DNA from: Cyanothece sp. BG0011
GTDB taxonomy: Bacteria > Cyanobacteriota > Cyanobacteriia > Cyanobacteriales > Microcystaceae
Reading direction: 5' to 3'
NCBI RefSeq assembly: GCF_003013815.1
Contig: NZ_PRLH01000102.1
Coordinates: 1 to 34,484, forward strand
Length of the DNA stretch: 34,484 nt
Below are positions 7,861 through 16,387 of this stretch, in pieces (positions within the stretch are counted from its first letter, which is position 1; each line of letters opens with the position of its first letter). A program made the position numbers and the translations under genes. A model generated the notes under the pieces. The model worked only from the letters and a program-made list of their open reading frames with translations. It made no database searches and was not told the DNA's origin.

Positions 7861-7974
7861 GCCAGACAGCGAGTGGGGGAAACCCCCACTCGCTGTCTGG
7901 CGGTGATTTTCGAGGCATCGAACCTCTCAATCACCACGCTCTACCTCCCCATTCTGCTTCCCTGAGAATGGGGA
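7861..7974. other. three consecutive hairpins, structured RNA or element remnant
   Basis: First, a perfect 19-bp palindrome GCCAGACAGCGAGTGGGGG with an AAA loop (7861-7879 with 7883-7901). Next, a two-part stem: GGTGATT/AATCACC (7902-7908 with 7929-7935) enclosing GAGG/CCTC (7912-7915 with 7923-7926). Then TCCCCATTCT/AGAATGGGGA (7946-7955 with 7965-7974). The stems lie side by side with almost no gaps, about 100 bases upstream of ftsY. Possible readings are a structured leader RNA, a MITE, or the right end of a lost TnpB-type element. A 63-codon frame across it (7854-8045) follows the hairpins and is not a convincing gene. Confidence 0.6.
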
Positions 7975-8076
7975 CTCTCGCTAATTCGTTGAATCTTTTA
8001 TTATCTATCTCAAAAGATATCCGAAAAAGTCGAACAGAGGATTAAAATGTTTTAAATAGCACTAATTTTTATTCCT

Positions 8077-9468
8077 ATGTTTAATTGGTTTCGCCGTAAA
8101 ATTAATAAGACCGAATCAGAACAAGTTTCAGAACCTACCGAACAAGCTAAAACACCTGAAGCCGAACCTTCTGCCGAACCCAACGATCAAGAAGATTATT
8201 TAAATTGGGCAAAAACCGCCTACAAAAATATTCAACAACGTCAAACCCCTTCAACCTCTCAACCAGAGGAAAGAGAAGCCTCTTCAGAAACGACCGATAA
8301 TCCAGTTAGTGAGATTGAACCAAAAACCCCTCAGCCCTCTGACTCTGTTCCAAAAGAGAAAACAGAGGAAACCCCGGCCTGGATGCAAAAATCCGATCGC
8401 TTAGAAGCCCTTAAGGAAACGGCCATGGAAAAGGCGGCCGTTGAAGAGACAACCCCCATCACCTTTGACGAAGAGTTTGTTTGGTCAGCCAAAGTTTTAG
8501 CCGCCCAGGGTAGGGCCCCAGATGACGTTTCTCAAGAAGAAATTAACTGGTTAAAACGTCTCCGTCAAGGTCTCGGAAAAAGCCGTCGCGGGTTAGTTAA
8601 CCAACTCAAATCCATTGTCGGTCAAGGCCCGCTTAATGAAGATGCGGTCATGGAAATCGAAGCCCTGTTATTACAAGCCGATACCGGGATAGAAGCGACG
8701 GATTACATCATTTCTACTTTACAAAATAAACTCTTAGAAGAGGCGCTGCCCCCAGAACAAGCTTTAGAATACCTCAAAAGTATTTTAAGAGAGATTTTAG
8801 ATCGTCCTCTGCAAAAAGTGGTTAACCCAGGGTTTGCCCCAGAAAAAGGCGTTTTAAATATTTGGCTATTAACGGGGGTTAATGGTGCAGGAAAAACGAC
8901 AACTATCGGTAAATTAGCCCATTTAGCTCAAAAATCTGGCTACAATTGTCTCATTGCTGCTGCTGATACCTTTCGGGCTGCGGCTGTTGAACAAGTGAAG
9001 GTTTGGGGCGAAAGAACCAACACCCCTGTGATTGCCAACCCTGGCAAAAATACAGACCCGGCTGCAGTGGTGTTCGACGGTATTTCCGCAGCCCAAGCCC
9101 GTGACGCTGATTTATTATTGGTAGATACCGCCGGAAGACTACAAAATAAAAAGAATTTGATGGCAGAATTAGCAAAAATTCGGCGCATTATTGATAAAAA
9201 AGCCGATAAAGCTCAAGTAGAATCTTTGTTAGTCTTAGATGCAACCCTAGGACAAAATGGCTTACGTCAAGCGCAAGTTTTCTCCGAAGCCGCCAACTTA
9301 AGCGGTGTCGTCTTAACTAAATTAGATGGAACCGCAAAAGGGGGTGTTGCTTTAGCGGTTGCCCAACAATTAGACTTACCTATCCGTTTTATTGGTGTGG
9401 GGGAAGGAATTGAAGATTTACGACCTTTTTCTAGTTATGAATTTGTTGAAGCTTTATTGAATGAATAA
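8077..9468 (+). CDS. ftsY: signal recognition particle receptor FtsY
   Basis: SRP-type GTPase that receives ribosome-SRP complexes at the membrane. The first ~135 residues are acidic and low-complexity (Glu, Pro, Thr, Ser), the usual A domain. The N domain helical bundle follows (about residues 160-250), then the G domain: P-loop GVNGAGKTTTIGKL (about 267-280), the DTFRAAA motif, DTAGRLQNK (about 350), TKLDGTAKGG (about 414) and the ending GVGEGIEDLRPFSSYEFVEALL. The length of 463 is normal for FtsY with an A domain and too long for Ffh; the M domain of Ffh is absent. A hairpin array lies in its upstream region. It probably ends at the hairpin 9481-9512. Confidence 0.95.
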   Translation: MFNWFRRKINKTESEQVSEPTEQAKTPEAEPSAEPNDQEDYLNWAKTAYKNIQQRQTPSTSQPEEREASSETTDNPVSEIEPKTPQPSDSVPKEKTEETPAWMQKSDRLEALKETAMEKAAVEETTPITFDEEFVWSAKVLAAQGRAPDDVSQEEINWLKRLRQGLGKSRRGLVNQLKSIVGQGPLNEDAVMEIEALLLQADTGIEATDYIISTLQNKLLEEALPPEQALEYLKSILREILDRPLQKVVNPGFAPEKGVLNIWLLTGVNGAGKTTTIGKLAHLAQKSGYNCLIAAADTFRAAAVEQVKVWGERTNTPVIANPGKNTDPAAVVFDGISAAQARDADLLLVDTAGRLQNKKNLMAELAKIRRIIDKKADKAQVESLLVLDATLGQNGLRQAQVFSEAANLSGVVLTKLDGTAKGGVALAVAQQLDLPIRFIGVGEGIEDLRPFSSYEFVEALLNE

Positions 9469-9480
9469 TTAAGGTCAGAA

Positions 9481-9512
9481 AGTTTAGGAAAAGTATCAAC
9501 TTTTTCTAAACT
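9481..9512. terminator. hairpin between convergent ftsY and the TspO-like gene
   Basis: AGTTTAGGAAAAGT (9481-9494) pairs with ACTTTTTCTAAACT (9499-9512), a 14-bp stem with one G-T pair and a four-base loop. It sits between two convergent genes, so it may work in both directions. It lacks a clear T-run after the stem. Confidence 0.5.
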
Positions 9513-9575
9513 CATTCAAAACCACAAAACTTGAACAGGGTGTAGGGGGTCAATTAATTTAACTAAATACTTACC

Positions 9576-10352
9576 TTAATCTAGTCTTACATTAGTCTTT
9601 TGTTTAAGATTTAATACCATCATCACTATTAATATGGCTGCGGAAACCCCAGAAGCTAATGCAATGGTAAAAGTATCTAAATGACGCAGGGTAATCGCAA
9701 TTAAAGCCCAAACAAAGACACCACAATAAACAGAATCTTTTCTCTGTATTATTATTAATGTACCTAAGATAGCCGCCACAATAATCATAATCACTGTCCA
9801 AATAATATTAGAAAGACCAAAACCATTCCATTTAATCCAATACAAAGCTAAGGCAAAATTAACAATTGTAGCCACTGTAATCCATCCTAAATAAACACTA
9901 ATGGGAAAATTAATCAACCATTTTTGCTTTTTAGAAACCGAGTTTATAGAAATTCCTAATTTTAGATACAGTAAAATTAAAGAAACTAAAATTCCTAACA
10001 TCGCTAGAGTAGATAAAACAAAAAAGCGAGATAAAAATAAAAATACCCAAACAATTTGAGCCAGACTACTAATGACTAAATAGTAACCTATTTTTTGTAC
10101 ATAATGGTTATGCCGATTATTAGGTAAAGCTTGATAAATAGCCAAACTAATTAATCCTAAATAAATGAGTCCCCAAATAGCAAAAGCATAACTCGCAGGG
10201 GTAATCAAAACATCCTTAAATAAGGTATTAGATATTCCTCCAATGGTTAAACCATTAATGGGAGCAACATTAGCCCAAACATTGGTAAAAAAAGCAGCTA
10301 ATATAGCTAATAAATTAGCCCATTGTCTTACAATATTTTTATCTGATTTCAT
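9576..10352 (-). CDS. polytopic membrane protein related to TspO/MBR (tryptophan-rich sensory protein)
   Basis: A 258-residue integral membrane protein with about seven to eight hydrophobic helices. The segment ITPASYAFAIWGLIYLGLISLAIYQ resembles the signature of the TspO/MBR family, as does the tryptophan-bearing pattern elsewhere. True TspO proteins have five helices and about 160 residues. This longer form is often labelled tryptophan-rich sensory protein in cyanobacteria. Known TspO proteins bind tetrapyrroles, but ligand binding here is not shown. It reads convergently with ftsY. No SD stands out upstream of the ATG. Confidence 0.65.
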   Translation of the reverse strand: MKSDKNIVRQWANLLAILAAFFTNVWANVAPINGLTIGGISNTLFKDVLITPASYAFAIWGLIYLGLISLAIYQALPNNRHNHYVQKIGYYLVISSLAQIVWVFLFLSRFFVLSTLAMLGILVSLILLYLKLGISINSVSKKQKWLINFPISVYLGWITVATIVNFALALYWIKWNGFGLSNIIWTVIMIIVAAILGTLIIIQRKDSVYCGVFVWALIAITLRHLDTFTIALASGVSAAILIVMMVLNLKQKTNVRLD

Positions 10353-10459
10353 CGTTAACTATCCTATAAATGTAAATATTAAAAAATAGAAGCTAAGAAT
10401 TAAACATAATTCTCAACTTCTTTAAACGTTAACATTAATTTTTAAAATAGACGATTGTT

Positions 10460-10702
10460 CTATGAAGGTTTAGGATAACTTCTTGCATAATAATCGGAAG
10501 CCACCACTTCAAGAACTTCTCCGGGACTTAAAAGAGGATAAATACAATTCATCCGATTTTCCCACACAATATGGGCGATTTCATAATCAGGACAGTTGAT
10601 TCGGTAAGTATTGTCTGATACTACAGATAAACGACATCCTCTCGGAAGCAGTATAGATAACAATAATTGAAGACTTTGCGGACCTAATACATTAGAAGCC
10701 AT
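10460..10702 (-). CDS. small conserved hypothetical protein, 80 aa
   Basis: An 80-residue soluble protein with no signal peptide. It starts MASNVLGPQSLQLLLSILLP and has three cysteines and a C-terminal segment LSPGEVLEVVASDYYARSY. It resembles short hypothetical proteins conserved in cyanobacteria, but I cannot name a domain. The helix-like start followed by a beta-rich second half suggests a small folded domain. It lies 107 bases upstream of the TspO-like gene on the same strand. Confidence 0.6.
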   Translation of the reverse strand: MASNVLGPQSLQLLLSILLPRGCRLSVVSDNTYRINCPDYEIAHIVWENRMNCIYPLLSPGEVLEVVASDYYARSYPKPS

Positions 10703-11181
10703 GTTAGAAATTTTTTATATTTTTTTAAGACTTGCATTCCATTGTACAAGGTAATGGAACCAGTCTTCGAGGAATCAATTAAGGTTAGTCGACCGAAAAC
10801 TTACTGGTAAAAACTGCAAGGGAGTAGGGAACGCCAAAGCAGGGGAGATTATTATCAAGCAAATTATGGCAAAAATAATTATATGATAGATTAATAACTC
10901 TTGAAATTAAATATGAGGATTGATGCTTTAATTTTCTTTTTTTCTTTTCTCTCTGCTCCCCCGCAACCTCAACCAGGATGTTTGTGATGTAATCTACTGA
11001 ACATGACATCAAGGTTAGGTATGGTTATAGACAAAAATTTTGACCAATTAACTTGACATTAACCCAAACTAGATAATTGATGCTTCAACTTAGAAAGAAA
11101 TTGAACAATCATCAGCTTATTGTCATGATTCACAAAATCACTCTTATTTTCGTCAGTACATTATCAATAGTGAAGGGAAAG
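10703..11181. other. intergenic stretch, no gene recognised
   Basis: About 480 AT-rich bases. A 75-codon minus-strand frame (10785-11012) is translated from simple Lys/Glu/Arg-coding sequence and a TTTCTCTCTGCTCCCCC run, and is not convincing. I see no tRNA, strong hairpin or promoter. Confidence 0.5.
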
Positions 11182-11490
11182 GACAATATGATTCCTAGGA
11201 TTAACCTTGCTGATTATAGGGAGTAGATTAACGGTGGTTTTAAGCCGAAAGAGAGTGTTAAACAGAATATTGCCAGAGCCTTATTTTACTTTTACACTAT
11301 ATATGATGACCAAGCAGAAGAAGGCTTCTTTGAGAGACAACAAAATACCCTTTGTCATGGGAATACTAATGATGATGCAGTTGACCAGGCTGAACTAAAA
11401 CGCAGTCATAGAATTGCTTTAAAATAAGGAAAGGAGAATCCGTTTGTGATTGCTCCAACCTTAGCACAGCGTATTTACTGTAGTCCTTAA
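11182..11490 (+). pseudogene. endonuclease I family pseudogene, C-terminal fragment
   Basis: Read through in one frame, this region resembles the C-terminal half of endonuclease I (EndA/Vvn family). Matching segments are FKPKESVKQNIARALFYFYT, then DDAVDQAELKRSHRIALK and GKENPFVIAPTLAQRIYC. The family pattern is IARAxFYxxxxY, a charged linker, then QGNxNPFV. Two stops interrupt it, TAG at 11224 and TAA at 11425; the latter replaces the expected Gln codon before GKENPFV. The N-terminal half with the catalytic histidine is missing. The gene is thus truncated and broken. The family assignment is from memory of motifs. Confidence 0.65.
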
Positions 11491-11519
11491 CTTCTGGCTT
11501 TTACAGAGAAGATTAAATT

Positions 11520-11819
11520 ATGAATGCACTTTCGATCCCAACTTGGATGGTTCATGTTTCTAGTGTAATTGAGTGGACAGTTGCAATTTTATTGGTTTGG
11601 ACCTATGCAGAAGTCACTCAGAAATTATATTGGCGTTGGCTATCTTGGGGGATGTTACCGGCATTAATTAGTGCAATGTGTGCTTGTACTTGGCATTTTT
11701 TTGATAATGCACCTTCTCTTAATTGGTTAGTCACATTACAAGCATCCTTAACGGTTATAGGGAATTCCACTCTTTGCTTGGCAGGTTGGCGGATTTTTCG
11801 CTCTTCTTCTGCTTCGTAG
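11520..11819 (+). CDS. DUF2499 (Ycf49-like) membrane protein
   Basis: A 99-residue membrane protein with three hydrophobic helices. The pattern SIPTWMVHVSSVIEWTVAI, then YWRWLSWGMLPALISAMCAC, TWHFFDNAPSLNWLVTLQAS and GNSTLCLAGWRIF is typical of DUF2499, the Ycf49 family of cyanobacteria and algal plastids. The biochemical role is unknown. It lies between the endonuclease pseudogene and the MGlcDG synthase gene, 34 bases upstream of the latter, so the two may be cotranscribed. Confidence 0.8.
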   Translation: MNALSIPTWMVHVSSVIEWTVAILLVWTYAEVTQKLYWRWLSWGMLPALISAMCACTWHFFDNAPSLNWLVTLQASLTVIGNSTLCLAGWRIFRSSSAS

Positions 11820-11853
11820 TAATAAAAAACAACATTAAACTAACCCTTGAATT

Positions 11854-13284
11854 ATGACAAAAAACGACTGGATAGACAACGACGAACAAGACAACTTAGA
11901 CCCCATTAGTTCCCTATTATCGGAATGGTCTGACCCGGAAGACGAAGAAGAAGAGTTTAGAAGCGACTTTTTCCAAGGATTATCCGGAAGACGCAAAAAA
12001 GCGGCCTTTGTCTTAATGGCGGTTTGGGGTATTGTCATGAGTCTCCATTTAGTCGCTTGGGGAACATGGGTGATTCTCGCCCTCACCACTGTGTTTACGT
12101 TACAAGCGTTTCGCCTCATTTTCGCCCAACCTGACCCCATACCCGAACCCTTATCAGGAGAAGACCTAAAACAAGCCCCTTGTGTATCTTTATTAGTGGC
12201 AGCGAAAAACGAAGAGGCCGTTATCGCTAAATTAGTGACCCAATTATGTAGTTTAGACTATCCCACTGAAAAATATGATCTTTGGATTGTCGATGATCAC
12301 AGTACCGATAAAACCCCTGACATTCTTGATGGCCTAAGTCAACAATATCCCCAACTCAATGTGATTCGCCGTCCAGCAGGGGCCCAGGGAGGGAAGTCTG
12401 GGGCTTTAAATGGGGTGTTTCCCAAAACTCAAGGAGACATTGTTGCCGTGTTTGATGCCGATGCTAAAGTGACACCGGACTTATTAAAACGAGTCGTCCC
12501 GTTATTTAATACAGAAGACATCGGGGCCGTCCAAGTCAGAAAACAGATTGCTAACGAACCCTTAAACTTCTGGACCAAAGGACAAGCAGCAGAAATGGCC
12601 TTAGACAGCTTTTTTCAGCAAAAACGCATCGCCCTTGGTGGCATTGGCGAATTACGGGGTAACGGTCAATTTGTGCGCCGTACGGCCTTAATTGACTGTG
12701 GAGGATGGAACGAACAAACCATTACCGATGATTTAGATTTAACCATGCGGTTACATTTAGCTAATTGGAAAATTGGCTTTTTAAATCATCCAGCAGTCGA
12801 AGAAGAAGGAGTCACCACAGCTAAAGCATTATGGCATCAACGTAACCGTTGGGCCGAGGGAGGTTATCAACGCTATCTAGATTATTGGCGGTTTATTGTC
12901 AATCAACCGATGGGGTTAGGGAAAAAATTTGATCTCATCTCCTTTATTTTGATGCAGTATCTTCTCCCAACAGCAGCCATTCCTGACCTAATGATGACGG
13001 TAACTCGCCATCGTTTACCTTTGTTAGGGCCGTTAACAGGGTTAATGTTATCCCTATCGTTTTGGGGAATGTTTACCGGTTTACGCCGTATCCAAAATGA
13101 CGAAACCTTTGGGTTTATGGATATCTTTCGGTTAGGATGGCAAAGTTTACGGGGAATGGTTTATATGATGCACTGGTTAGTTATTATGCCCTGTGTCACC
13201 GCGCGGATGTCCGTTCGTCCCAAACGCTTGAAATGGGTTAAAACTGTTCACCAGGGAACTCCGGAAGAGAGTTTTCAAGCATAG
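11854..13284 (+). CDS. mgdA: beta-monoglucosyldiacylglycerol synthase (GT2)
   Basis: A membrane-bound glycosyltransferase family 2 enzyme. In cyanobacteria this type transfers glucose from UDP-glucose to diacylglycerol, the first step of galactolipid synthesis before epimerisation to MGDG. It has an acidic N-terminus (residues 1-45), two hydrophobic helices (about 51-90), and the GT2 catalytic domain with Asp147-Asp148, DAD (201-203), TDDLD (291-295) and QRNRW (329-333). A C-terminal group of membrane segments follows, ending with ARMSVRPKRLKWVKTVHQGT, which I recognise from cyanobacterial MGlcDG synthases. The length of 476 fits (Synechocystis Sll1377 is similar). The processive cellulose synthase-like relatives are the main alternative. 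Confidence 0.8.
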   Translation: MTKNDWIDNDEQDNLDPISSLLSEWSDPEDEEEEFRSDFFQGLSGRRKKAAFVLMAVWGIVMSLHLVAWGTWVILALTTVFTLQAFRLIFAQPDPIPEPLSGEDLKQAPCVSLLVAAKNEEAVIAKLVTQLCSLDYPTEKYDLWIVDDHSTDKTPDILDGLSQQYPQLNVIRRPAGAQGGKSGALNGVFPKTQGDIVAVFDADAKVTPDLLKRVVPLFNTEDIGAVQVRKQIANEPLNFWTKGQAAEMALDSFFQQKRIALGGIGELRGNGQFVRRTALIDCGGWNEQTITDDLDLTMRLHLANWKIGFLNHPAVEEEGVTTAKALWHQRNRWAEGGYQRYLDYWRFIVNQPMGLGKKFDLISFILMQYLLPTAAIPDLMMTVTRHRLPLLGPLTGLMLSLSFWGMFTGLRRIQNDETFGFMDIFRLGWQSLRGMVYMMHWLVIMPCVTARMSVRPKRLKWVKTVHQGTPEESFQA

Positions 13285-13286
13285 TG

Positions 13287-13605
13287 TTGTAGGGTGGGCA
13301 AAGTTTTCTACTTTTCGGGGAGTCCGAATAAATCTCTGATTTGCCCACCCTACCGTTTAGAGCATCTTTTTCTCTAATAAAACCCCTTGACTATCGTGTA
13401 ATTCAAACGCGCTTAAATCCTCAATTTTAAGACCTGGAGAGTTTTCTGAGTTTTGTAGGGTGGGCAAAGTTTCTACTTTTCGGGGAGTCCGAATAAATCT
13501 TTAATTTGCCCACCCTACCGTTTAGAGCATCTTTTTCTCCAATAAAACCCCTTGACTATCGTGTAATTCAAACGCGCTTAAATCGTCGATTTTAAGACCT
13601 GGAGA
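13287..13605. repeat. tandem duplication of the gghA 3' end plus palindromic element
   Basis: Two copies of a ~154-base unit, 13287-13440 and 13453-13605, with about six differences and one indel. Each contains the inverted-repeat element GTAGGGTGGGCAAA...TTTGCCCACCCTAC (13289-13353 and 13455-13518) and 84 bases equal to the last 28 codons of the GH13 gene. The right copy is the real gene end; the left copy is a dead fragment. GAGAGTTTTC is found at both 13266 and 13437, a possible junction homology. Confidence 0.85.
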
Positions 13606-16059
13606 AGCGATCGCAATTTGCCATTGATTAAGATCAAGGTCTAACCACTCTCCAATTTTAACGGTCATGGGTTCCCCTCTCATGTGAGTAATCATAACAA
13701 CGCCATAGGGTTCAGTGTCAGTATCTTCTTCAACTGTGGCATAACGTACCCCATAAAATAAGGTTTTTTCCGGGTCTTGAATTTGGTTGAAACGGTCTGT
13801 TTCTTTTAAATTACGCTGTAACCAAGGATTCACCTGACGAAAACGCCTTAAGGCTAAATTAAAGGCTACTTGGTCAGGGTTTAAGTTTTCTTGGTGTAAC
13901 CAGACATTACTGAGTTCGTGAGCATCTTCCATAAATGCTTTAGCAAACTCCTTTAACTTAGCAACAGATAATTCAGTGAGGACTTGAGATTTATCAGGAC
14001 CATTGAGTTTTTGTAATTCTGCGGCAGATTTTTTAACTTTGGCCTCGTTTTTAGCTTCTTCTGAATCTCCATCATGACCTAAATGACGTTGACAGATGTG
14101 GGCAACTTCATCTAAATCATAATTACTTTCGGCCAGGGCATCAACCAAAGCAGTGACAAACTGCCTTAATTCTCCGAGTTTAGTAAATCCCATGGCCTTG
14201 ATTCTAGGAAAGACATCAGGATAATTATAAGTTTCAGGGATAATTTGCCAATCGAGAAACCCTCCTGCTTCTTCTGATACGACTTTAACTCCATAGCGAT
14301 CGTCTGTATTGCGTAAAAATCCCCACGGGGCCCGCATGGTACAGTTAATAAAATCCATGGGGAGACCGGGACTAAACCCATAGGTTAATAAACCAATCGA
14401 GGGGTTATCGTAGGCATTATTTAAAACTTCGGGTAAAGTTTCTCCTAAGTTCCAATTAATGTCTAGATTGGGGTCGACTTGGGTTCCACGGCGTAATGTA
14501 TCATGATTGCCACAACCGGTAATCCAATTTTCTCCTAACTGCATCACTTCGCAAACCCGTCGCCATTTTTTCTCCCAAAAGCTTTTGAGACAGGGGGTAT
14601 TGTGGGCAAAAATCAATGGACCCCATTGAAAGGCTCTAGGATTATATTCAATAATATTGCGATAGGTCGACATCTCTTCCCATCCTTCTGTGGGCCAGGG
14701 ACGACCATCTTCAAAAATAGCAAAAAGATGACGTTTACTCGGTCCGATTTCTTGGATAATGTTACCCATTTCTTGTAAGTATTGATCATCATATTCTACT
14801 TCCCCAGAAATTGGGTTAAAAAATTTAAAATCCTGGGCCCCATCCACTCGAATACCATCGACTCCAGTATTATTTTTTCTGCGTTGCATTTCTAATAAAA
14901 TTGCTCGCACTACAGGGTTTTGATGGTTAACATCTTGACCATACATATTAGGACCTTTCATAAACCGGCCATTGAGTAAGTCTAACCCTTGGTTATCCGC
15001 ATGACCATAAACCAGATCATAGATAACTTTAATGGGTCCTGTGGGAAAATTATGAAGGGTTTCGATGAATTCTACGACTTCATCGGGTCGGAGGGTTCTT
15101 AACACCGATGGATTGGTGGCAGAACTACCAAAAATGACGATATCATAACCCCAATTTTGGGTATCAGGTTTTTTGAGGGTTATTTTAATATTACCGGGTT
15201 CGTATTCAATACCTTCTGATTCGGCATCCATTTCATCTAAATCTTTATCATCGATCATAAAAAATCCATGACCGAGTTCGTGTTTACCCCTATATTCGAC
15301 TGTGGGTTCAATAGGCAATAATTGGACGGCATCATAGCCTATGTAATTTTGTTCTGCTGCCGTTAATTTTTCTTGTTGAACCAGTTTTTTACCGATGCGT
15401 TGATACAGTTCGGTTAGTCCGGCTAAGGTGCCATCTGGAGAAGCGGTGTTTACATGAAGTTGTAAAATATTATGGGGAGGATGAACATAGATAATTTCGT
15501 CGGACTTTTCTTCTGCTTTGTCTCTTAAAAAATAAGCCATATCTTGACGATTGGCTTGTAAAGAATGAAGATTATAGACTTCAGCAGGAGCATAAACTCC
15601 ATAGGGAAGAGAATAAGCTAAACAATCGCCAATGGCTTTCACTTCATTGGTTTCCGAATCTAGGTATCGTAACCAATAAAAAGAGCCAAAACCGTCTTTT
15701 GTTCCTGCCTTTAAACCAGCAATAACCCCCCAGAAATATTCTCCTCTTTTTTCCAATTGTACATAATCTCTACGAAAGACCACTCTTTGAGTGGGCTGAG
15801 TGGGATCAATATCTTTTTTAGGGGTAAAAACCTCTAAATAAATATTTTTAGGTTGTATAATATCTGATTCTAATTCCGGTGTCCAAAAACCAATTTCTGT
15901 TAATCCATCATCAGGACGATAATGCGCTCCTAAACGAGTTGCTACCTTCTGCGCTTTTTCAAAAACAGTCTGAGGAGAGTTTTCTATCTGTTCTACCCAT
16001 TCAATTAATTTATGGGTTTCCTCTTCCACCAGTTGTATTTTAAGTTTCGTTGTCACCAT
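13522..16059 (-). CDS. gghA: glucosylglycerol hydrolase-like GH13 enzyme
   Basis: An 845-residue protein with a GH13 (alpha-amylase clan) catalytic domain. Catalytic residues are visible: nucleophile Asp406 in DGIRVDGAQDF, acid/base Glu450 in FAIFEDGRPW, and the His519-Asp520 pair in GCGNHDTLRRG. The N-terminal part (GAHYRPDDGLTEIGFWTPEL...) and overall length match cyanobacterial proteins labelled glucosylglycerol hydrolase (GghA, as in Synechocystis). These break down the compatible solute glucosylglycerol after salt stress. It is cytosolic, with no signal peptide. Substrate assignment rests on family resemblance; a different alpha-glucoside is possible. Its 3' end is duplicated just downstream. 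Confidence 0.75.
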   Translation of the reverse strand: MVTTKLKIQLVEEETHKLIEWVEQIENSPQTVFEKAQKVATRLGAHYRPDDGLTEIGFWTPELESDIIQPKNIYLEVFTPKKDIDPTQPTQRVVFRRDYVQLEKRGEYFWGVIAGLKAGTKDGFGSFYWLRYLDSETNEVKAIGDCLAYSLPYGVYAPAEVYNLHSLQANRQDMAYFLRDKAEEKSDEIIYVHPPHNILQLHVNTASPDGTLAGLTELYQRIGKKLVQQEKLTAAEQNYIGYDAVQLLPIEPTVEYRGKHELGHGFFMIDDKDLDEMDAESEGIEYEPGNIKITLKKPDTQNWGYDIVIFGSSATNPSVLRTLRPDEVVEFIETLHNFPTGPIKVIYDLVYGHADNQGLDLLNGRFMKGPNMYGQDVNHQNPVVRAILLEMQRRKNNTGVDGIRVDGAQDFKFFNPISGEVEYDDQYLQEMGNIIQEIGPSKRHLFAIFEDGRPWPTEGWEEMSTYRNIIEYNPRAFQWGPLIFAHNTPCLKSFWEKKWRRVCEVMQLGENWITGCGNHDTLRRGTQVDPNLDINWNLGETLPEVLNNAYDNPSIGLLTYGFSPGLPMDFINCTMRAPWGFLRNTDDRYGVKVVSEEAGGFLDWQIIPETYNYPDVFPRIKAMGFTKLGELRQFVTALVDALAESNYDLDEVAHICQRHLGHDGDSEEAKNEAKVKKSAAELQKLNGPDKSQVLTELSVAKLKEFAKAFMEDAHELSNVWLHQENLNPDQVAFNLALRRFRQVNPWLQRNLKETDRFNQIQDPEKTLFYGVRYATVEEDTDTEPYGVVMITHMRGEPMTVKIGEWLDLDLNQWQIAIASPGLKIDDLSAFELHDSQGVLLEKKML

Positions 16060-16387
16060 CTGTATCGATAATCAAGTTTTTCTATGTCCAATAAATTATA
16101 AACGCTATCTCTGTGGGATGGAAGAGACAACCGAAAGACACAGAACAACCGAAAAAATGGATTTAGGAAATAATCAGACTCATCTATAGGAAAATTTCAT
16201 GAATGAATGCTGAATAATTAATAATTATTGAAGTCAAAAATTTTTTTTGCTAATCAATTTATCAACTCAGGGATAATCGTGATAAAACTAATAAGGTGAA
16301 ACGAATCAACCCATCAGGAGTTATGTATGAGCGTAATTTTGCTATGAATACCAAAGTCAAAATTAACAGGCAGAACAGTTTAGGTAA
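16060..16387 (+). other. intergenic leader between gghA and the polysaccharide genes
   Basis: This 328-base gap separates divergent genes and should hold both promoters. ACAACCGAAA is present twice (about 16127 and 16144). An AGGAG at 16316-16320 precedes two short frames: ATG 16327 (MSVILL, then stop) and ATG 16323 (22 codons), whose TGA overlaps the ATG of the GT4 gene as ATGA. This may couple translation of a leader peptide to the glycosyltransferase. Confidence 0.4.

Noticed and set aside
7902-7943. tRNA-like pieces on the minus strand (GGTAGAGC and GGTTCGATGCC)
   Set aside because: No acceptor stem, D-arm partner or anticodon arm can be drawn; the sequence is better explained by hairpins.
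7854-8045. 63-codon frame over the hairpin array
   Set aside because: Its codons simply follow the palindromes; no SD and no protein-like pattern.
10785-11012. 75-codon minus-strand frame
   Set aside because: Low-complexity translation of intergenic repeats, no recognisable family, no SD.
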